From Flagellimonas zhangzhouensis (GTDB lineage Bacteria > Bacteroidota > Bacteroidia > Flavobacteriales > Flavobacteriaceae): a stretch of 64,000 nt of DNA. The stretch spans positions 310,001-374,000 of the forward strand of contig NZ_FNKI01000001.1 of NCBI RefSeq assembly GCF_900102925.1, read 5' to 3'. A program made the position numbers and the translations under genes. The notes below the pieces were generated by a model. The model had not been told where the DNA came from. It was given only the letters and a program-made list of their open reading frames with translations, and searched no databases. Below are positions 27,007-36,223 of this stretch, piece after piece; position 1 is the first letter of the stretch, and the number at the start of each line of letters is the position of its first letter.

Positions 27007-27041
27007 CAAGCCGAAAAAAATTAGAAAAATATTTAGACGAA

Positions 27042-27332
27042 ATGACGAAAGCAGATATTGTAACTAAGATCTCAGAGAAATTAGGTATTGAAAAAGGAGA
27101 CGTTCAAGCGACTGTTGAATCTTTTATGGAAGAAGTGAAAACTAGCTTGGAGAATGGAGACAATGTTTATTTAAGAGGTTTTGGTAGTTTTATCATTAAA
27201 ACCAGAGCCGAAAAAACAGGTAGAAACATTTCAAAGAACACTACCATCAAAATCCCCGCACACAATATTCCTGCCTTCAAACCGGCAAAAGTTTTTGTTG
27301 AAGGTGTAAAAACAAACGTACAGGTAAAATAA
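27042..27332 (+). CDS. HU/IHF family DNA-binding protein
   Basis: The 96-residue protein starts MTKADIVTKISEKLGIEKGD and has the HU core VYLRGFGSFIIKTRAEKTGR then NISKNTTIKIPAHNIPAFKP, including the proline of the DNA-bending arm. It acts as a nucleoid architectural protein. The gene precedes a 29-residue basic protein gene by 30 bp, probably in one transcript. Confidence 0.95.
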   Translation: MTKADIVTKISEKLGIEKGDVQATVESFMEEVKTSLENGDNVYLRGFGSFIIKTRAEKTGRNISKNTTIKIPAHNIPAFKPAKVFVEGVKTNVQVK

Positions 27333-27362
27333 CATAATTAACAACACTAAAGGAAGAGTATT

Positions 27363-27452
27363 ATGCCGAGTGGTAAGAAAAGAAAAAGACACAAGGTAGC
27401 TACCCACAAGCGTAAAAAGCGCAGAAGAGCTAACCGACACAAGAAAAAGTAG
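27363..27452 (+). CDS. 29-aa basic protein, AURKAIP1/COX24 (mS38/bS22)-like
   Basis: The 29-residue frame is more than half Lys, Arg and His: it starts MPSGKKRKRHKVATHKRKKR and ends RRANRHKKK. This resembles the COX24/AURKAIP1 domain of mitochondrial ribosomal protein mS38 and the mycobacterial bS22. The pattern RHKxxTHKRKKRRR is the family hallmark. It lies 30 bp after HU, is preceded by AAAGGAAGAG as a possible ribosome-binding stretch, and its stop codon lies inside the terminator stem. It probably sits on the small ribosomal subunit, which is inference from family. Confidence 0.8.
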   Translation: MPSGKKRKRHKVATHKRKKRRRANRHKKK

Positions 27453-27475
27453 TTGTTTCAACTACTTTTTCGTTT
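27444..27475 (+). terminator. terminator overlapping the stop codon of the COX24-like gene
   Basis: AAAAAGTAGTTG and CAACTACTTTTT form a perfect 12-bp stem with a TTT loop and T-rich tail. The stop TAG (27450-27452) is within the 5' arm. Confidence 0.8.
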
Positions 27476-27581
27476 TGCATGTAAACGTTCTTTGACATAG
27501 AGATTCTAAGAATTTGAATTTCAGTCGGTTCGAAAAACAACCGATACATATATTGTTTAATCATTTGTTCCTATTATATAG

Positions 27582-29156
27582 GTGCAAATAAAATCGATTC
27601 AGGTGAATAGAGAATTAATAGTAAGATCTACACCAGAAGCAGTCGATTTTGCCTTATTAAAGGATGGAAAGCTCACCGAATTACACAAGGAAGAGGACAA
27701 CAACAATTTTACAGTAGGGGATATCTTCCTAGCCAAGATAAGAAAACCCGTTACTGGACTTAACGCGGCATTTGTCAACGTAGGTTATGAGAAAGATGCG
27801 TTCCTGCATTACCATGACCTTGGTCCGCAACTGTCCTCCATGTTGAAATTTATCAAAAAAGTTAGAATGGGCAAACAAAAAGATTTTGCCTTAAAGGACT
27901 TTCCATTTGAAAAAGACATTGACAAGAATGGCACCATCAACGATGTGTTAAAAGCCAATCAGTCATTACTGGTACAAATTGTAAAAGAACCCATTTCCAC
28001 TAAGGGCCCAAGAATCAGTTCCGAGCTATCCATTGCCGGACGTTATTTGGTCATGGTCCCATTTTCCGACAGAGTCTCGGTATCTCAAAAGATAGCGAGC
28101 AAAGAGGAAAAAGATAGACTTATTAGACTTGTAAGAAGTATTAAGCCCAAAGGATTTGGTGTAATTATCCGTACCGTTGCAGAAGGCAAAAAGGTTGCAG
28201 AACTGGACAAAGATCTTCAGAACTTGTTGTCCAAATGGACCAACATGTGCAAAAAATTGCACAAAGCGCCCCATCCATCAAAAGTGATGATGGAATTGAA
28301 CAGGGCATCATCCATCCTTAGGGATGTGTTCAACGACTCCTTTACCGGAATTCATGTTGATGATGAAACACTTTACAATCAAATTAAGGATTATGTGCAT
28401 GAAATTGCACCCGATAAAGAATCCATTGTAAAGCAATACACCGGTTCGGCCCCTATTTTTGAAAAATTCGGTATTGAGCGACAGATCAAAACATCTTTTG
28501 GTCGTACTGCATCTATGAGCCGAGGGGCATACCTTGTTATTGAGCATACTGAAGCGCTTCACGTAATTGACGTGAACAGTGGTAACCGCTCCAACAAGGC
28601 CAAGAACCAAGAAGATACCGCATTGGAAGTAAACCTATTGGCCGCATCCGAAATTGCAAGACAATTGCGATTGCGTGACATGGGAGGAATCATCGTAGTG
28701 GATTTTATTGATATGACCCGTGGTGAACACAGAAGAAAACTCTTTGATCACTTACGCGATGAAATGAAGGACGATCGGGCAAAACATAAGATTTTGCCAC
28801 CTAGTAAGTTTGGACTGGTTCAGATTACCAGACAAAGAGTACGTCCTGAAATGAATATCAAAACCAGCGAAGAAAACCCAAATAATGCTTCAGGTGCCGA
28901 AGTGGAAGCTCCGATTGTTTTGATCGATAAGATCCAAGCAGATTTAGAGCGAATCCTAAAAGGAAAGAATGCCAACAATGGAGTAATTTTGAATATTCAT
29001 CCATTTATTGCAGCATACCTTACCAAAGGATTTCCATCTATTCGTTCCAAATGGTTTAAAACCTACAAAAAGTGGATTAAAATCCAACCTAGGGACGCCT
29101 ACACTTACCTTGAATACCGTTTTAAGGATAAGGATGGCAAAACCCTAACTCCTTAA
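27582..29156 (+). CDS. rng: ribonuclease E/G family endoribonuclease
   Basis: The 524-residue protein has an S1-like RNA-binding region (GDIFLAKIRKPVTGLNAAFV, NVGYEKDAFLHYHDLG). The RNase E/G catalytic core follows, with the metal-binding LHVIDVNSGNRSN and VVDFIDMTRGEHRRKL. The length resembles RNase G rather than the large RNase E scaffold. The start is GTG: either 27582 or, more like relatives, 27603 (giving MNRELIVRSTPEAVD). It processes rRNA and degrades mRNA. Its 5' leader begins after the HU/COX24 terminator. Confidence 0.93.
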   Translation: MQIKSIQVNRELIVRSTPEAVDFALLKDGKLTELHKEEDNNNFTVGDIFLAKIRKPVTGLNAAFVNVGYEKDAFLHYHDLGPQLSSMLKFIKKVRMGKQKDFALKDFPFEKDIDKNGTINDVLKANQSLLVQIVKEPISTKGPRISSELSIAGRYLVMVPFSDRVSVSQKIASKEEKDRLIRLVRSIKPKGFGVIIRTVAEGKKVAELDKDLQNLLSKWTNMCKKLHKAPHPSKVMMELNRASSILRDVFNDSFTGIHVDDETLYNQIKDYVHEIAPDKESIVKQYTGSAPIFEKFGIERQIKTSFGRTASMSRGAYLVIEHTEALHVIDVNSGNRSNKAKNQEDTALEVNLLAASEIARQLRLRDMGGIIVVDFIDMTRGEHRRKLFDHLRDEMKDDRAKHKILPPSKFGLVQITRQRVRPEMNIKTSEENPNNASGAEVEAPIVLIDKIQADLERILKGKNANNGVILNIHPFIAAYLTKGFPSIRSKWFKTYKKWIKIQPRDAYTYLEYRFKDKDGKTLTP

Positions 29157-29164
29157 TACATATA

Positions 29165-29197
29165 GAAAGCGACTCCAGCAATGGGGTCGCTTTTTTG
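29165..29197 (+). terminator. terminator of rng
   Basis: AAAGCGAC and GTCGCTTT pair around a 12-nt loop and are followed by a T-run, just before recX. Confidence 0.75.
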
Positions 29198-29216
29198 TTT
29201 TATGTACTTTTGAAAT

Positions 29217-29690
29217 ATGCAGTTTACCAAAACTTACACCCTTACCGAAGCGACCAAAAAACTGGAGCACTACTGCGCCTATCAAGAACGTTGTCACCAA
29301 GAAGTAGTTCAAAAATTAAAGGGAATGCGCATGATTCCCGAGGCCATTGATCAGATTGTGGGTCATCTTATCAAGGAAAACTATTTGAACGAAGAACGCT
29401 TTGCCAAAAGTTTTACGCGGGGAAAATTCCGAGTTAAAAAATGGGGCAAAAACCGCATAGTTCGAGAGCTTAAAATGAGAGATATTACTGCTTTCAACAT
29501 AAAAAGTGGCCTTAAAGAAATTGAAGAAGCGGAATATTTGACCAACTTAGATGAACTTTCCAAAAAGCGTCTGGAGCAAATCACAGAAACCAACCCACTC
29601 AAAAAAAAGAAGAAACTAGCTGATTATCTCCTGTATCGTGGTTGGGAAAATCATTTGGTGTACGATAAAATCAATGAGTTGATTCGTTGA
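29217..29690 (+). CDS. recX: regulatory protein RecX
   Basis: The 157-residue protein is built of repeated three-helix units. LEHYCAYQERCHQEVVQKL, LIKENYLNEERFAKSFTRGK and RIVRELKMRDI are the RecX signatures. It modulates RecA filaments. No recA gene is in the window. Its stop codon abuts the stop of the convergent cupin gene. Confidence 0.93.
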   Translation: MQFTKTYTLTEATKKLEHYCAYQERCHQEVVQKLKGMRMIPEAIDQIVGHLIKENYLNEERFAKSFTRGKFRVKKWGKNRIVRELKMRDITAFNIKSGLKEIEEAEYLTNLDELSKKRLEQITETNPLKKKKKLADYLLYRGWENHLVYDKINELIR

Positions 29691-30560
29691 TCAGTCTTGC
29701 ACCAACAACTTTTGGGTACGCAAAATCGCTTGCTCATTTTTCCAATCAATCCACTCCTGCCCTTTTATTCTGCGCATAAGATTATCAAAGTGGCGCATCA
29801 CAAAAATATTGTAGACCGCTTTGCTAAAGTTCTTGGGCTTTCTGGCAATGGCACGTAAACTCATGGAAAATCCTGGAGTGATGTACTTCATGTGGTGCCA
29901 ATAGCCTTCGGGAATATACAGCACGTTACCATGCTCTAAATGAGTGATGTGTCCTTTTGCCTTTGAAAGTGCTGGCCATTTTTCCAAATCGGGTTCTGCA
30001 AAATCAATATCCTCCCTGGTTATTAAAGAATGTGGAATCTTGTACAAGAATTTGGTCTCGTCCTGTGAAAACAGAATACACTGTTTCTTTCCTTCAAAAT
30101 GAAAATGAAAAATATTGGCCAAATCAATATCGTAGTGCATGAATGTATGGGAATCCTCCCCTCCGAAAAAGAGCATGGGCAATCCTTTCATCAGCCTTAA
30201 ACCAAAATCAGGATAAGTGTAGTCCTTTTGTAATTGTGGCACCTCTTTTAACACATTCCAAAGAAATATTCGGTATTTGGTTGGACCGCTTTTAAGCAAA
30301 TCCACATATTCCGACATCTTCATTTGTGCATGCGGTTCGTTGAAGCCCTCATCGTGTTTAACAGGGCGGTCGTCATACAATGGCACTTGTTTATCCCCAG
30401 CAATTTCCTTCATATAATCCAAGTTCCATTTGGAATATGCAGGCCAATCCTCAATAAAGCGCTCAATAACTACTGGCTTCTGGGGCTTGAAATATTTTTT
30501 AAGAAAATCCTTTTTGGTCAAGGTTTTTTCCCGAGGTATCTGTTCAAGGTTCAGCTTCAA
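29691..30560 (-). CDS. cupin-like (JmjC/Cupin_8) protein, putative Fe(II)/2-oxoglutarate oxygenase
   Basis: The 289-residue protein has the JmjC-like facial triad: H142-x-D144 in FMHYDIDLANIF and a late histidine in YIPEGYWHHM (222/223). The segment KPVVIERFIEDWPA near the N-terminus is typical of Cupin_8 hydroxylases. Such enzymes hydroxylate proteins or tRNA using Fe(II) and 2-oxoglutarate. The substrate here is unknown. It is transcribed alone between recX and a TonB receptor gene. Confidence 0.82.
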   Translation of the reverse strand: MKLNLEQIPREKTLTKKDFLKKYFKPQKPVVIERFIEDWPAYSKWNLDYMKEIAGDKQVPLYDDRPVKHDEGFNEPHAQMKMSEYVDLLKSGPTKYRIFLWNVLKEVPQLQKDYTYPDFGLRLMKGLPMLFFGGEDSHTFMHYDIDLANIFHFHFEGKKQCILFSQDETKFLYKIPHSLITREDIDFAEPDLEKWPALSKAKGHITHLEHGNVLYIPEGYWHHMKYITPGFSMSLRAIARKPKNFSKAVYNIFVMRHFDNLMRRIKGQEWIDWKNEQAILRTQKLLVQD

Positions 30561-30665
30561 GATTTCAAGGAGTTTGAATTCACTAAATTAATAAAAGGTT
30601 TTAAAATGTTTATCTAAACCTTATTCTTTGAACATTAAACTCCCCTTTTGTTTTGCTGTTTCGTT

Positions 30666-32498
30666 TTATTGAAAACTATATCTCAAACCAAATAGCACAT
30701 TACTTGGCGGCATAGGTATAAAGCCAGACTCAATGTAATCTGCATCGAAAATATTACTTGCAGTAATGGTAAATTCCGCCTGTTTCACTTTAACCGCCAA
30801 CGATGCATCCCAAACATTATAGGTTTGTCCCGTAGTACGTTCTGCATACTTATAAATTATGTTTTGACGTACATTTTTGAACAATTGCGTGCTTAGGCGC
30901 GTGGTATATTGGTGTTTTAGCGTGTTTAATGAGTAACGGGACAATTCTTCGTTTTGATCTAAAATATTGTCATCTAAAAACGCATAGCCTACACTTAAGG
31001 TTTGCGTAAAGTCTTTGAACTTAAAATTATAGGCAGCATCCAGCTCCAAACCTTTGGTATTTACTTCCGTAATGTTTGTTGCAACAAAGACATCTTCAGA
31101 AACATCATTTCTAATATAATCTATTAGATTGTCTGCGTCTCTATTAAAAATGGCAACGCTGGCATTAAATTTAGGAGTGGTATACTTTAGGCCCAGTTCT
31201 TGCGCAAAAGCTTCCTCTGGCTCCAAATCTGGATTTCCACTGGTAACTGGGTCGTTATAGAACAGATCTGTATACGTCGGCACGCGGTAGGTATATCCAA
31301 TATTACCATATGCTTTAAACGAATTGGAGAGGTTATACCCTATATCCAAACCAGGGAATGCTTTAAACTTAAAGTCTGAAAAATACGTTAGCGCCACGCC
31401 TGGGGTAATATCCAACTTGTTATCTGCTATACTAAAACGGTGCTCCAAAAACACATTGGACATGAAACGGTTTCGGCTGCCTAGATTGTTACTTCTTAGA
31501 TAGATCTCAGAAAACTCTACCCCAAATCCAGTAATTCCCAATTTAGAGGCGTAAGATGCATTGGTTTCCACACCTATTTTATTAGAAATATGCATGTTCC
31601 TATAAAAATCTGGTTCATCTCGCCTCAATAGAAACAGATCTTGATTCCGCTTCCAATAGACTCTTGGCTGTATTTTTAGCTTGTTTTTCTTAAAGGTGGT
31701 AGAAAATGCCAAAAGGCTGTTTTGGGTTTCTTCGTACTCATGAAATGTAGGGTTGGTGGTATAAAAATTCTCAGCACCAAAATTACGCTCCAAGAAAGTA
31801 GCCGTCATTTCTATAGGCTGCGCATTTTTATTGAAAATACTCTTTAGATAGTAATTGCTATTATCGTAATCTGAGTTATCTCTATATCCCTCAGAAGTCA
31901 TCCTTCCCACATGTAATATATGCGTCGAGTTTTCTGTATCGATGCCAGCAGTTGCACTTCCATTCAATTGTCCAAAAGAACCTGCTTCTACATTTAAAGA
32001 AACAGCATTATCCAAATCCTTCTTGGTAATAATATTGATTGCACCAGCAAATGCATTTTGTCCAAAAACCCGAGCTGCAGGACCTTTAATAATTTCTATT
32101 CTTTCTATAACCTCCAATGGCAAGGCTGCGTTCAAGGTGTGGTGACCCGTTTGTGCATCGTCCATTTTAATCCCATCTATCAATAATAAGGTTTGGTCAA
32201 AACCACCACCTCTTATATACAAATCTGCTTGGCTACCACCTGTACCACGTCTTCTAATATCTACACCTGCAACTTGTTGTAACAGATCTACCACATTCAC
32301 AGCAGCACTATTTTTAATAGCATTGGAAGTGATAATGTTTATGGTTCTTGAATTTTCCTTGAAAGGAAGGTTGATTCGGTTTGCGGTCACCACAACTTCA
32401 CTTAACGAGTCTACTTTTATAGCATCATCATCCTGTTGTGCTTGTACCTGAAAAGCAACTGCAAGTAATATCGCAGAAAATAAAATTGATTTCTTCAT
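30666..32498 (-). CDS. TonB-dependent receptor, BtuB-like size, divergent from a MocR regulator
   Basis: The 610-residue receptor has a signal peptide ending QVQAQQ (about 21). A TonB-box-like stretch (SLSEVVVTANR) comes next. The plug has LQQVAGVDIRRRGTGGSQAD, GGFDQTLLLIDGIKMDDAQT and IERIEIIKGPA motifs, followed by a 22-strand-type barrel. The size and plug resemble BtuB-type vitamin receptors rather than SusC-like ones, and no CarboxypepD_reg domain is present. The intergenic region shared with the MocR-type regulator suggests direct control. The ligand is unknown: cobalamin, a B6 vitamer or another small nutrient are possible. Confidence 0.9.
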   Translation of the reverse strand: MKKSILFSAILLAVAFQVQAQQDDDAIKVDSLSEVVVTANRINLPFKENSRTINIITSNAIKNSAAVNVVDLLQQVAGVDIRRRGTGGSQADLYIRGGGFDQTLLLIDGIKMDDAQTGHHTLNAALPLEVIERIEIIKGPAARVFGQNAFAGAINIITKKDLDNAVSLNVEAGSFGQLNGSATAGIDTENSTHILHVGRMTSEGYRDNSDYDNSNYYLKSIFNKNAQPIEMTATFLERNFGAENFYTTNPTFHEYEETQNSLLAFSTTFKKNKLKIQPRVYWKRNQDLFLLRRDEPDFYRNMHISNKIGVETNASYASKLGITGFGVEFSEIYLRSNNLGSRNRFMSNVFLEHRFSIADNKLDITPGVALTYFSDFKFKAFPGLDIGYNLSNSFKAYGNIGYTYRVPTYTDLFYNDPVTSGNPDLEPEEAFAQELGLKYTTPKFNASVAIFNRDADNLIDYIRNDVSEDVFVATNITEVNTKGLELDAAYNFKFKDFTQTLSVGYAFLDDNILDQNEELSRYSLNTLKHQYTTRLSTQLFKNVRQNIIYKYAERTTGQTYNVWDASLAVKVKQAEFTITASNIFDADYIESGFIPMPPSNVLFGLRYSFQ

Positions 32499-32556
32499 TA
32501 TCTAAGCTTCTAAAAGGCAAGTTTTTAAGTCAATTAATTTTATGCTGCAAAAGTCC

Positions 32557-32592
32557 TAACTTTCCGGACGATTAAACTAGTCCAGTTTTAAA
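32557..32592. promoter_or_regulatory. candidate operator between receptor and MocR-type regulator genes
   Basis: AAACT-AGTCC-AGTTT forms a palindrome with 5-bp arms just before the regulator ATG. A second GTCC/GGAC pair (AGTCCTAACTTTCCGGAC) lies beside it. Their position between divergent starts (32498 and 32596) fits an autoregulated operator. Confidence 0.4.
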
Positions 32593-32595
32593 ACA

Positions 32596-34089
32596 ATGAG
32601 TAGTCCGGTATTGGATTTATTGGTCAAACTAATATCTATAGATAAGTCTATTGCACAACCTGTATACGTACAGGTGGCACAACAGATCACCAACGCCATT
32701 CAACGTGGTTATCTGGAAAAAGGCAGTAAGTTACCTGGAACACGGGGTTTAAGTGAGTTGTTGAACGTTCATCGCAATACAGCTGTCGCCATTTATGATG
32801 AATTGTCCTCGCAGGGTTGGGTAAACATCATACCCAACAAAGGAACTTTTGTGGTAGTTCCAGAAGATTCCAAAGTTAAAATCAAAGCCACCACACAAAC
32901 TATCAATCAAGTTTACGAGCATCCAAAAACTCCAGGATTTCCGTTCCAACAATCCTTTAATCTGGCATCAACCAAAGAGGAGACCTCTGCTAAATATTCC
33001 ATAAATGATGGTAAGCCCGATTTAAGATTACATCCTGTTCACCAATTTTCTAGGTGGTACAGTGCTGCTATGAAACGAAAGCCTTTGATCAATAAATGGA
33101 ATAGAACCAGTGCTTTGGCACCTTCTATTTTTAGCACGCAACTTTGCAATTACTTAAATGCCACCAGGGGATTTCATATAAAACCTACCCATTTATTGAA
33201 TACCCGCAGTACGGAAATGAGCCTGTATATCGTTTCGCAGGTATTGATTAATCCAGGCGATTTGGTGTTGGTTGGACAACTCAGTAATTATGTGGCCAAC
33301 ATGATATTTCAACAAGCTGGGGCAAAAATAAAAACAGTACCTGTTGATGATGAGGGATTGGACATTGGTTATTTACAAAAGCATTTGATACATGAACAAA
33401 TTCGTTGCATTTATGTTTGTTCCAACAGGGACTATCCTACAACCACAACACTGAGCACCAAAAGAAGGCTGCAATTATTGGAATTGGCCAAAATCCATGG
33501 TTTTGCCATAATCGAGGACGATTTTGACCATGATTTTCAGTTTGAAGGGTCTTCCATGTTGCCCATGGCAAGTGCAGATGCCAATGGAAATATTATTTAC
33601 TTGGGTAAACTGGGGCAGTCCCTATTTCCAAGTTTTCATACGGGGTTTGTTGTGGCACCAGAACAAGTAATTACAGAAGCCAATAATTACTTGCAATTAT
33701 TGGATACCCAAGGAGACCTCATACAAGAACAAATGCTTTCGGAACTGATATCCGAAGGCGAAATATATCGGCTCAAGAAAAAAAACATAGTAACCTACAA
33801 ACAACGTAGGGATGCTCTATGCGCTCTTTTAGAAGAACATTTTGACAACATCCTTCAATGGCAAATGCCTTCTGGTGGACTTGCCATGTGGTTGCGATTT
33901 AAAAAACCCATATCCTTATTAAAACTGGCCGAAGAAGCTGAAAAACTGGATTTGTTCCTTCCAAAAACCATACTTTATCAAGATAAAAATACTTGCGCCA
34001 TACGTTTTGGTTATGGGAATTTAAACGAGGGAGAACTTAAAATCGTAATTGAAAAGTTAAAACAAGCGTACCAGTTAGTGGCTGCTTAA
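32596..34089 (+). CDS. MocR/GabR-type regulator with GntR HTH and aminotransferase-like domain lacking the PLP lysine
   Basis: The 497-residue protein has a GntR winged helix (about 20-90: YVQVAQQITNAIQRGYLEKG, LPGTRGLSELLNVHRNTAVA). A fold-type I aminotransferase domain follows (about 130-490). EDDFDHDFQFEG (307-318) keeps the PLP pyridine-binding aspartate region. The segment that normally reads YxGTFSKxLxP reads YLGKLGQSLFP (335-345), putting Gln341 at the Schiff-base lysine position. Covalent PLP binding is therefore doubtful, although Lys338 is close. It probably controls the divergent TonB receptor. Confidence 0.88.
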   Translation: MSSPVLDLLVKLISIDKSIAQPVYVQVAQQITNAIQRGYLEKGSKLPGTRGLSELLNVHRNTAVAIYDELSSQGWVNIIPNKGTFVVVPEDSKVKIKATTQTINQVYEHPKTPGFPFQQSFNLASTKEETSAKYSINDGKPDLRLHPVHQFSRWYSAAMKRKPLINKWNRTSALAPSIFSTQLCNYLNATRGFHIKPTHLLNTRSTEMSLYIVSQVLINPGDLVLVGQLSNYVANMIFQQAGAKIKTVPVDDEGLDIGYLQKHLIHEQIRCIYVCSNRDYPTTTTLSTKRRLQLLELAKIHGFAIIEDDFDHDFQFEGSSMLPMASADANGNIIYLGKLGQSLFPSFHTGFVVAPEQVITEANNYLQLLDTQGDLIQEQMLSELISEGEIYRLKKKNIVTYKQRRDALCALLEEHFDNILQWQMPSGGLAMWLRFKKPISLLKLAEEAEKLDLFLPKTILYQDKNTCAIRFGYGNLNEGELKIVIEKLKQAYQLVAA

Positions 34090-34093
34090 AATA

Positions 34094-34124
34094 AAAAGAG
34101 ACCATTTAAAATGGTCTCTTTATT
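34094..34124. terminator. bidirectional terminator between the MocR-type gene and the flotillin gene
   Basis: AAGAGACCAT and ATGGTCTCTT pair around a short A/T loop, with A- and T-rich flanks suited to both converging genes. Confidence 0.75.
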
Positions 34125-34140
34125 AGATGAATTCTATAAA

Positions 34141-35571
34141 CTATTCCTCTTCCGAGGTCTCTTGAGTATCTATTTCCTCCTTAAATGCGCTTTGTTTGTC
34201 GCTCTGGTCCTTTCCTTTTAAGTATTCTGGCAACTCCATTCCTGCCATGTTGAACATTTCTTGCAATGGCGGCACGGATTTGTACATGCCAGAAATAAAG
34301 TTTGCTGTAGAATTCTTTCCGTCTTTACTATTTCCAGAATCCCAAACAGTAACCTTATCAATTTTGATATTTTTGATGGCCTCTGCTTGTTTTTCAACCA
34401 GTTCTGGCAATTTATCAGCAATCAACAAGAGTACCGCATCCTTTGGGCTATTACCCGCAGCTTGAACAATTTTATCCAAACCTTCGGCCTGTTTAGTCAA
34501 TACCTCAAAAATACCTTTTGCCTCTGCTTGAGCTTTGAATAGAATTGCATCGGCCTCTCCTTTGGCTCTTCTTCGAATCATTTCTGCTTCGGCTTCAGCC
34601 TCAATTTCCACTTTTTGTTTGTCAATTTGCGCTGGAACCACAATATCGGCCATTTGGGAGCTACGTTCTCTTTCAGCCCTTGCGACTTCCGCATCTCGTT
34701 CTGCAGAATACGACTCTTCCAAAGCTTTAGCTGCCTGTACTTTTTCAGAGGCGATTGCGGTTCTTTCTGCTTCTGCTTCGCGTTGCCTTCTTAAGGAATC
34801 TGAATTGGCTACATCAATTTTGGCAATGTTTTCACCCTCTACCGCTTTTGCGTTCGCCGCAGCCACTTGGGTACGTTCATCTTGTTTGGCATTGGCTTCA
34901 CCAATGGAACCATCCCTGTTTTTTTCTGCTACGGATTTCCTTGCCGCGTTGATGGCGTGGGCCGCTGCTTCTTTACCCAAAGCTTCGATATAGCCAGATT
35001 CATCAACAATATCCGTAATGTTAACGTTGATCAATTTTAGACCCACTTTCTTCAATTCCGATTCCACACTTTGGGAAATATTGGTAAGGAATTTATCCCT
35101 GTCAGAATTAATTTCTTCAATATCCATGGAAGCCACAACCAAACGAAGCTGACCAAAAATAATTTCTTTGGCCAAATCTTGAACTTCTGGCAATCCGAGG
35201 CCTAACAAACGTTCAGCGGCATTTTGCATAACACCTGGTTCCGTAGAAATACCTATGGTGAATCTAGAAGGCACGTTTACCCTAATATTTTGTTTACTCA
35301 GTGCATTCTTTAAATCCACCTCTATGGAAATGGGCGTTAAATCTAAATACTCATAGTCTTGAATAACAGGCCAAACAAAGGCTGCCCCGCCATGAATACA
35401 TTTAGCTGAATTTCCAGTCCCAACCTTTCCGTAAACCACAAGAATACGGTCTGAAGGACACCTTTTATACCTCCGAATGAAAGAGACAATTATGATAAAG
35501 AAAAATAGAATGGCGAAGCCGATGGCCAGCAATGTGGCACCTCCAGCCATTTGTAATGGTAGTGTTAGCAT
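34141..35571 (-). CDS. flotillin-like SPFH domain membrane protein
   Basis: The 476-residue protein has one N-terminal membrane segment (about 12-32: ATLLAIGFAILFFFIIIVSF). An SPFH domain follows (about 40-230, VPSRFTIGISTEPGVMQNAA), then a long coiled coil rich in alanine, glutamate and arginine (about 230-370, AKQDERTQVAAANAKAVEGE). Flotillins assemble oligomeric scaffolds in ordered membrane regions. It lies 5 bp downstream of an NfeD-like gene, the standard pairing. Confidence 0.92.
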   Translation of the reverse strand: MLTLPLQMAGGATLLAIGFAILFFFIIIVSFIRRYKRCPSDRILVVYGKVGTGNSAKCIHGGAAFVWPVIQDYEYLDLTPISIEVDLKNALSKQNIRVNVPSRFTIGISTEPGVMQNAAERLLGLGLPEVQDLAKEIIFGQLRLVVASMDIEEINSDRDKFLTNISQSVESELKKVGLKLINVNITDIVDESGYIEALGKEAAAHAINAARKSVAEKNRDGSIGEANAKQDERTQVAAANAKAVEGENIAKIDVANSDSLRRQREAEAERTAIASEKVQAAKALEESYSAERDAEVARAERERSSQMADIVVPAQIDKQKVEIEAEAEAEMIRRRAKGEADAILFKAQAEAKGIFEVLTKQAEGLDKIVQAAGNSPKDAVLLLIADKLPELVEKQAEAIKNIKIDKVTVWDSGNSKDGKNSTANFISGMYKSVPPLQEMFNMAGMELPEYLKGKDQSDKQSAFKEEIDTQETSEEE

Positions 35572-35576
35572 AGTAG

Positions 35577-36152
35577 TTATTTATTTAAAAGATTTACAAT
35601 CAAAATTCCTGTATCGGTTACTTCTTGCACCTTAACAACATTCCCTTGAACCAAATCATGGTCCTCGTCCGTTAGAGCCGAAAGCTCACGTAAAGTACCT
35701 TGTACATTAACCGAAACTTTTCCTATTCGAGTACGATTTGCTCCGATGGTTAGGTAGACTTCTCCGATTTGATTTACGGCATTGGATAATTTTAGTGTTC
35801 CACTGCTCTGTAATTTGGCCAAATAGTAGAAAAGTGAAGCCATCGCAAGCATCATTAAAAGTCCACATACCACTGAGATTATAACAGTAAGTCCCGTAGA
35901 CAATTCATTTTCGATACATGCAATTCCAGACCAACCAAAAATGGTAAAAAAGCCCATCAGGTTTTTAAAGGACAGAAATTGAAAATCGATTCCAGTATCG
36001 GCCTCAATATCGGTATCCACATCTCCCAAATCATCCACATCACCTCCAATTAAGGTCATAATTACAAGAACCAAAAGGATGGCTGAACCAGCAATAGCAA
36101 CAATCCAATAGACTTTTTCAAACACAGTCAAAGCTGCAAACCAATTTTCCAT
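35577..36152 (-). CDS. NfeD-like membrane protein with OB-fold, flotillin partner
   Basis: The 191-residue protein has hydrophobic helices at about 12-38, 68-86 and 88-112. A C-terminal OB-fold follows (about 125-190: GEVYLTIGANRTRIGKVSVN, LTDEDHDLVQGNVVKVQEV). This matches the short, protease-less NfeD type that pairs with flotillin. It is directly upstream of the flotillin gene in a two-gene operon. Confidence 0.85.
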   Translation of the reverse strand: MENWFAALTVFEKVYWIVAIAGSAILLVLVIMTLIGGDVDDLGDVDTDIEADTGIDFQFLSFKNLMGFFTIFGWSGIACIENELSTGLTVIISVVCGLLMMLAMASLFYYLAKLQSSGTLKLSNAVNQIGEVYLTIGANRTRIGKVSVNVQGTLRELSALTDEDHDLVQGNVVKVQEVTDTGILIVNLLNK

Positions 36153-36223
36153 GGTAATAAAATTTAAAGTTGGTACTAGGTGTTAAGATAAGACTTTGTG
36201 CAGAAATTCTTATAGCACTAAAG

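Noticed and set aside
34535-34993. 152-codon open frame antisense to the flotillin coiled coil
   Set aside because: It mirrors the alanine/glutamate-rich repeat of the flotillin gene and shows only Ala/Ser-rich low complexity.
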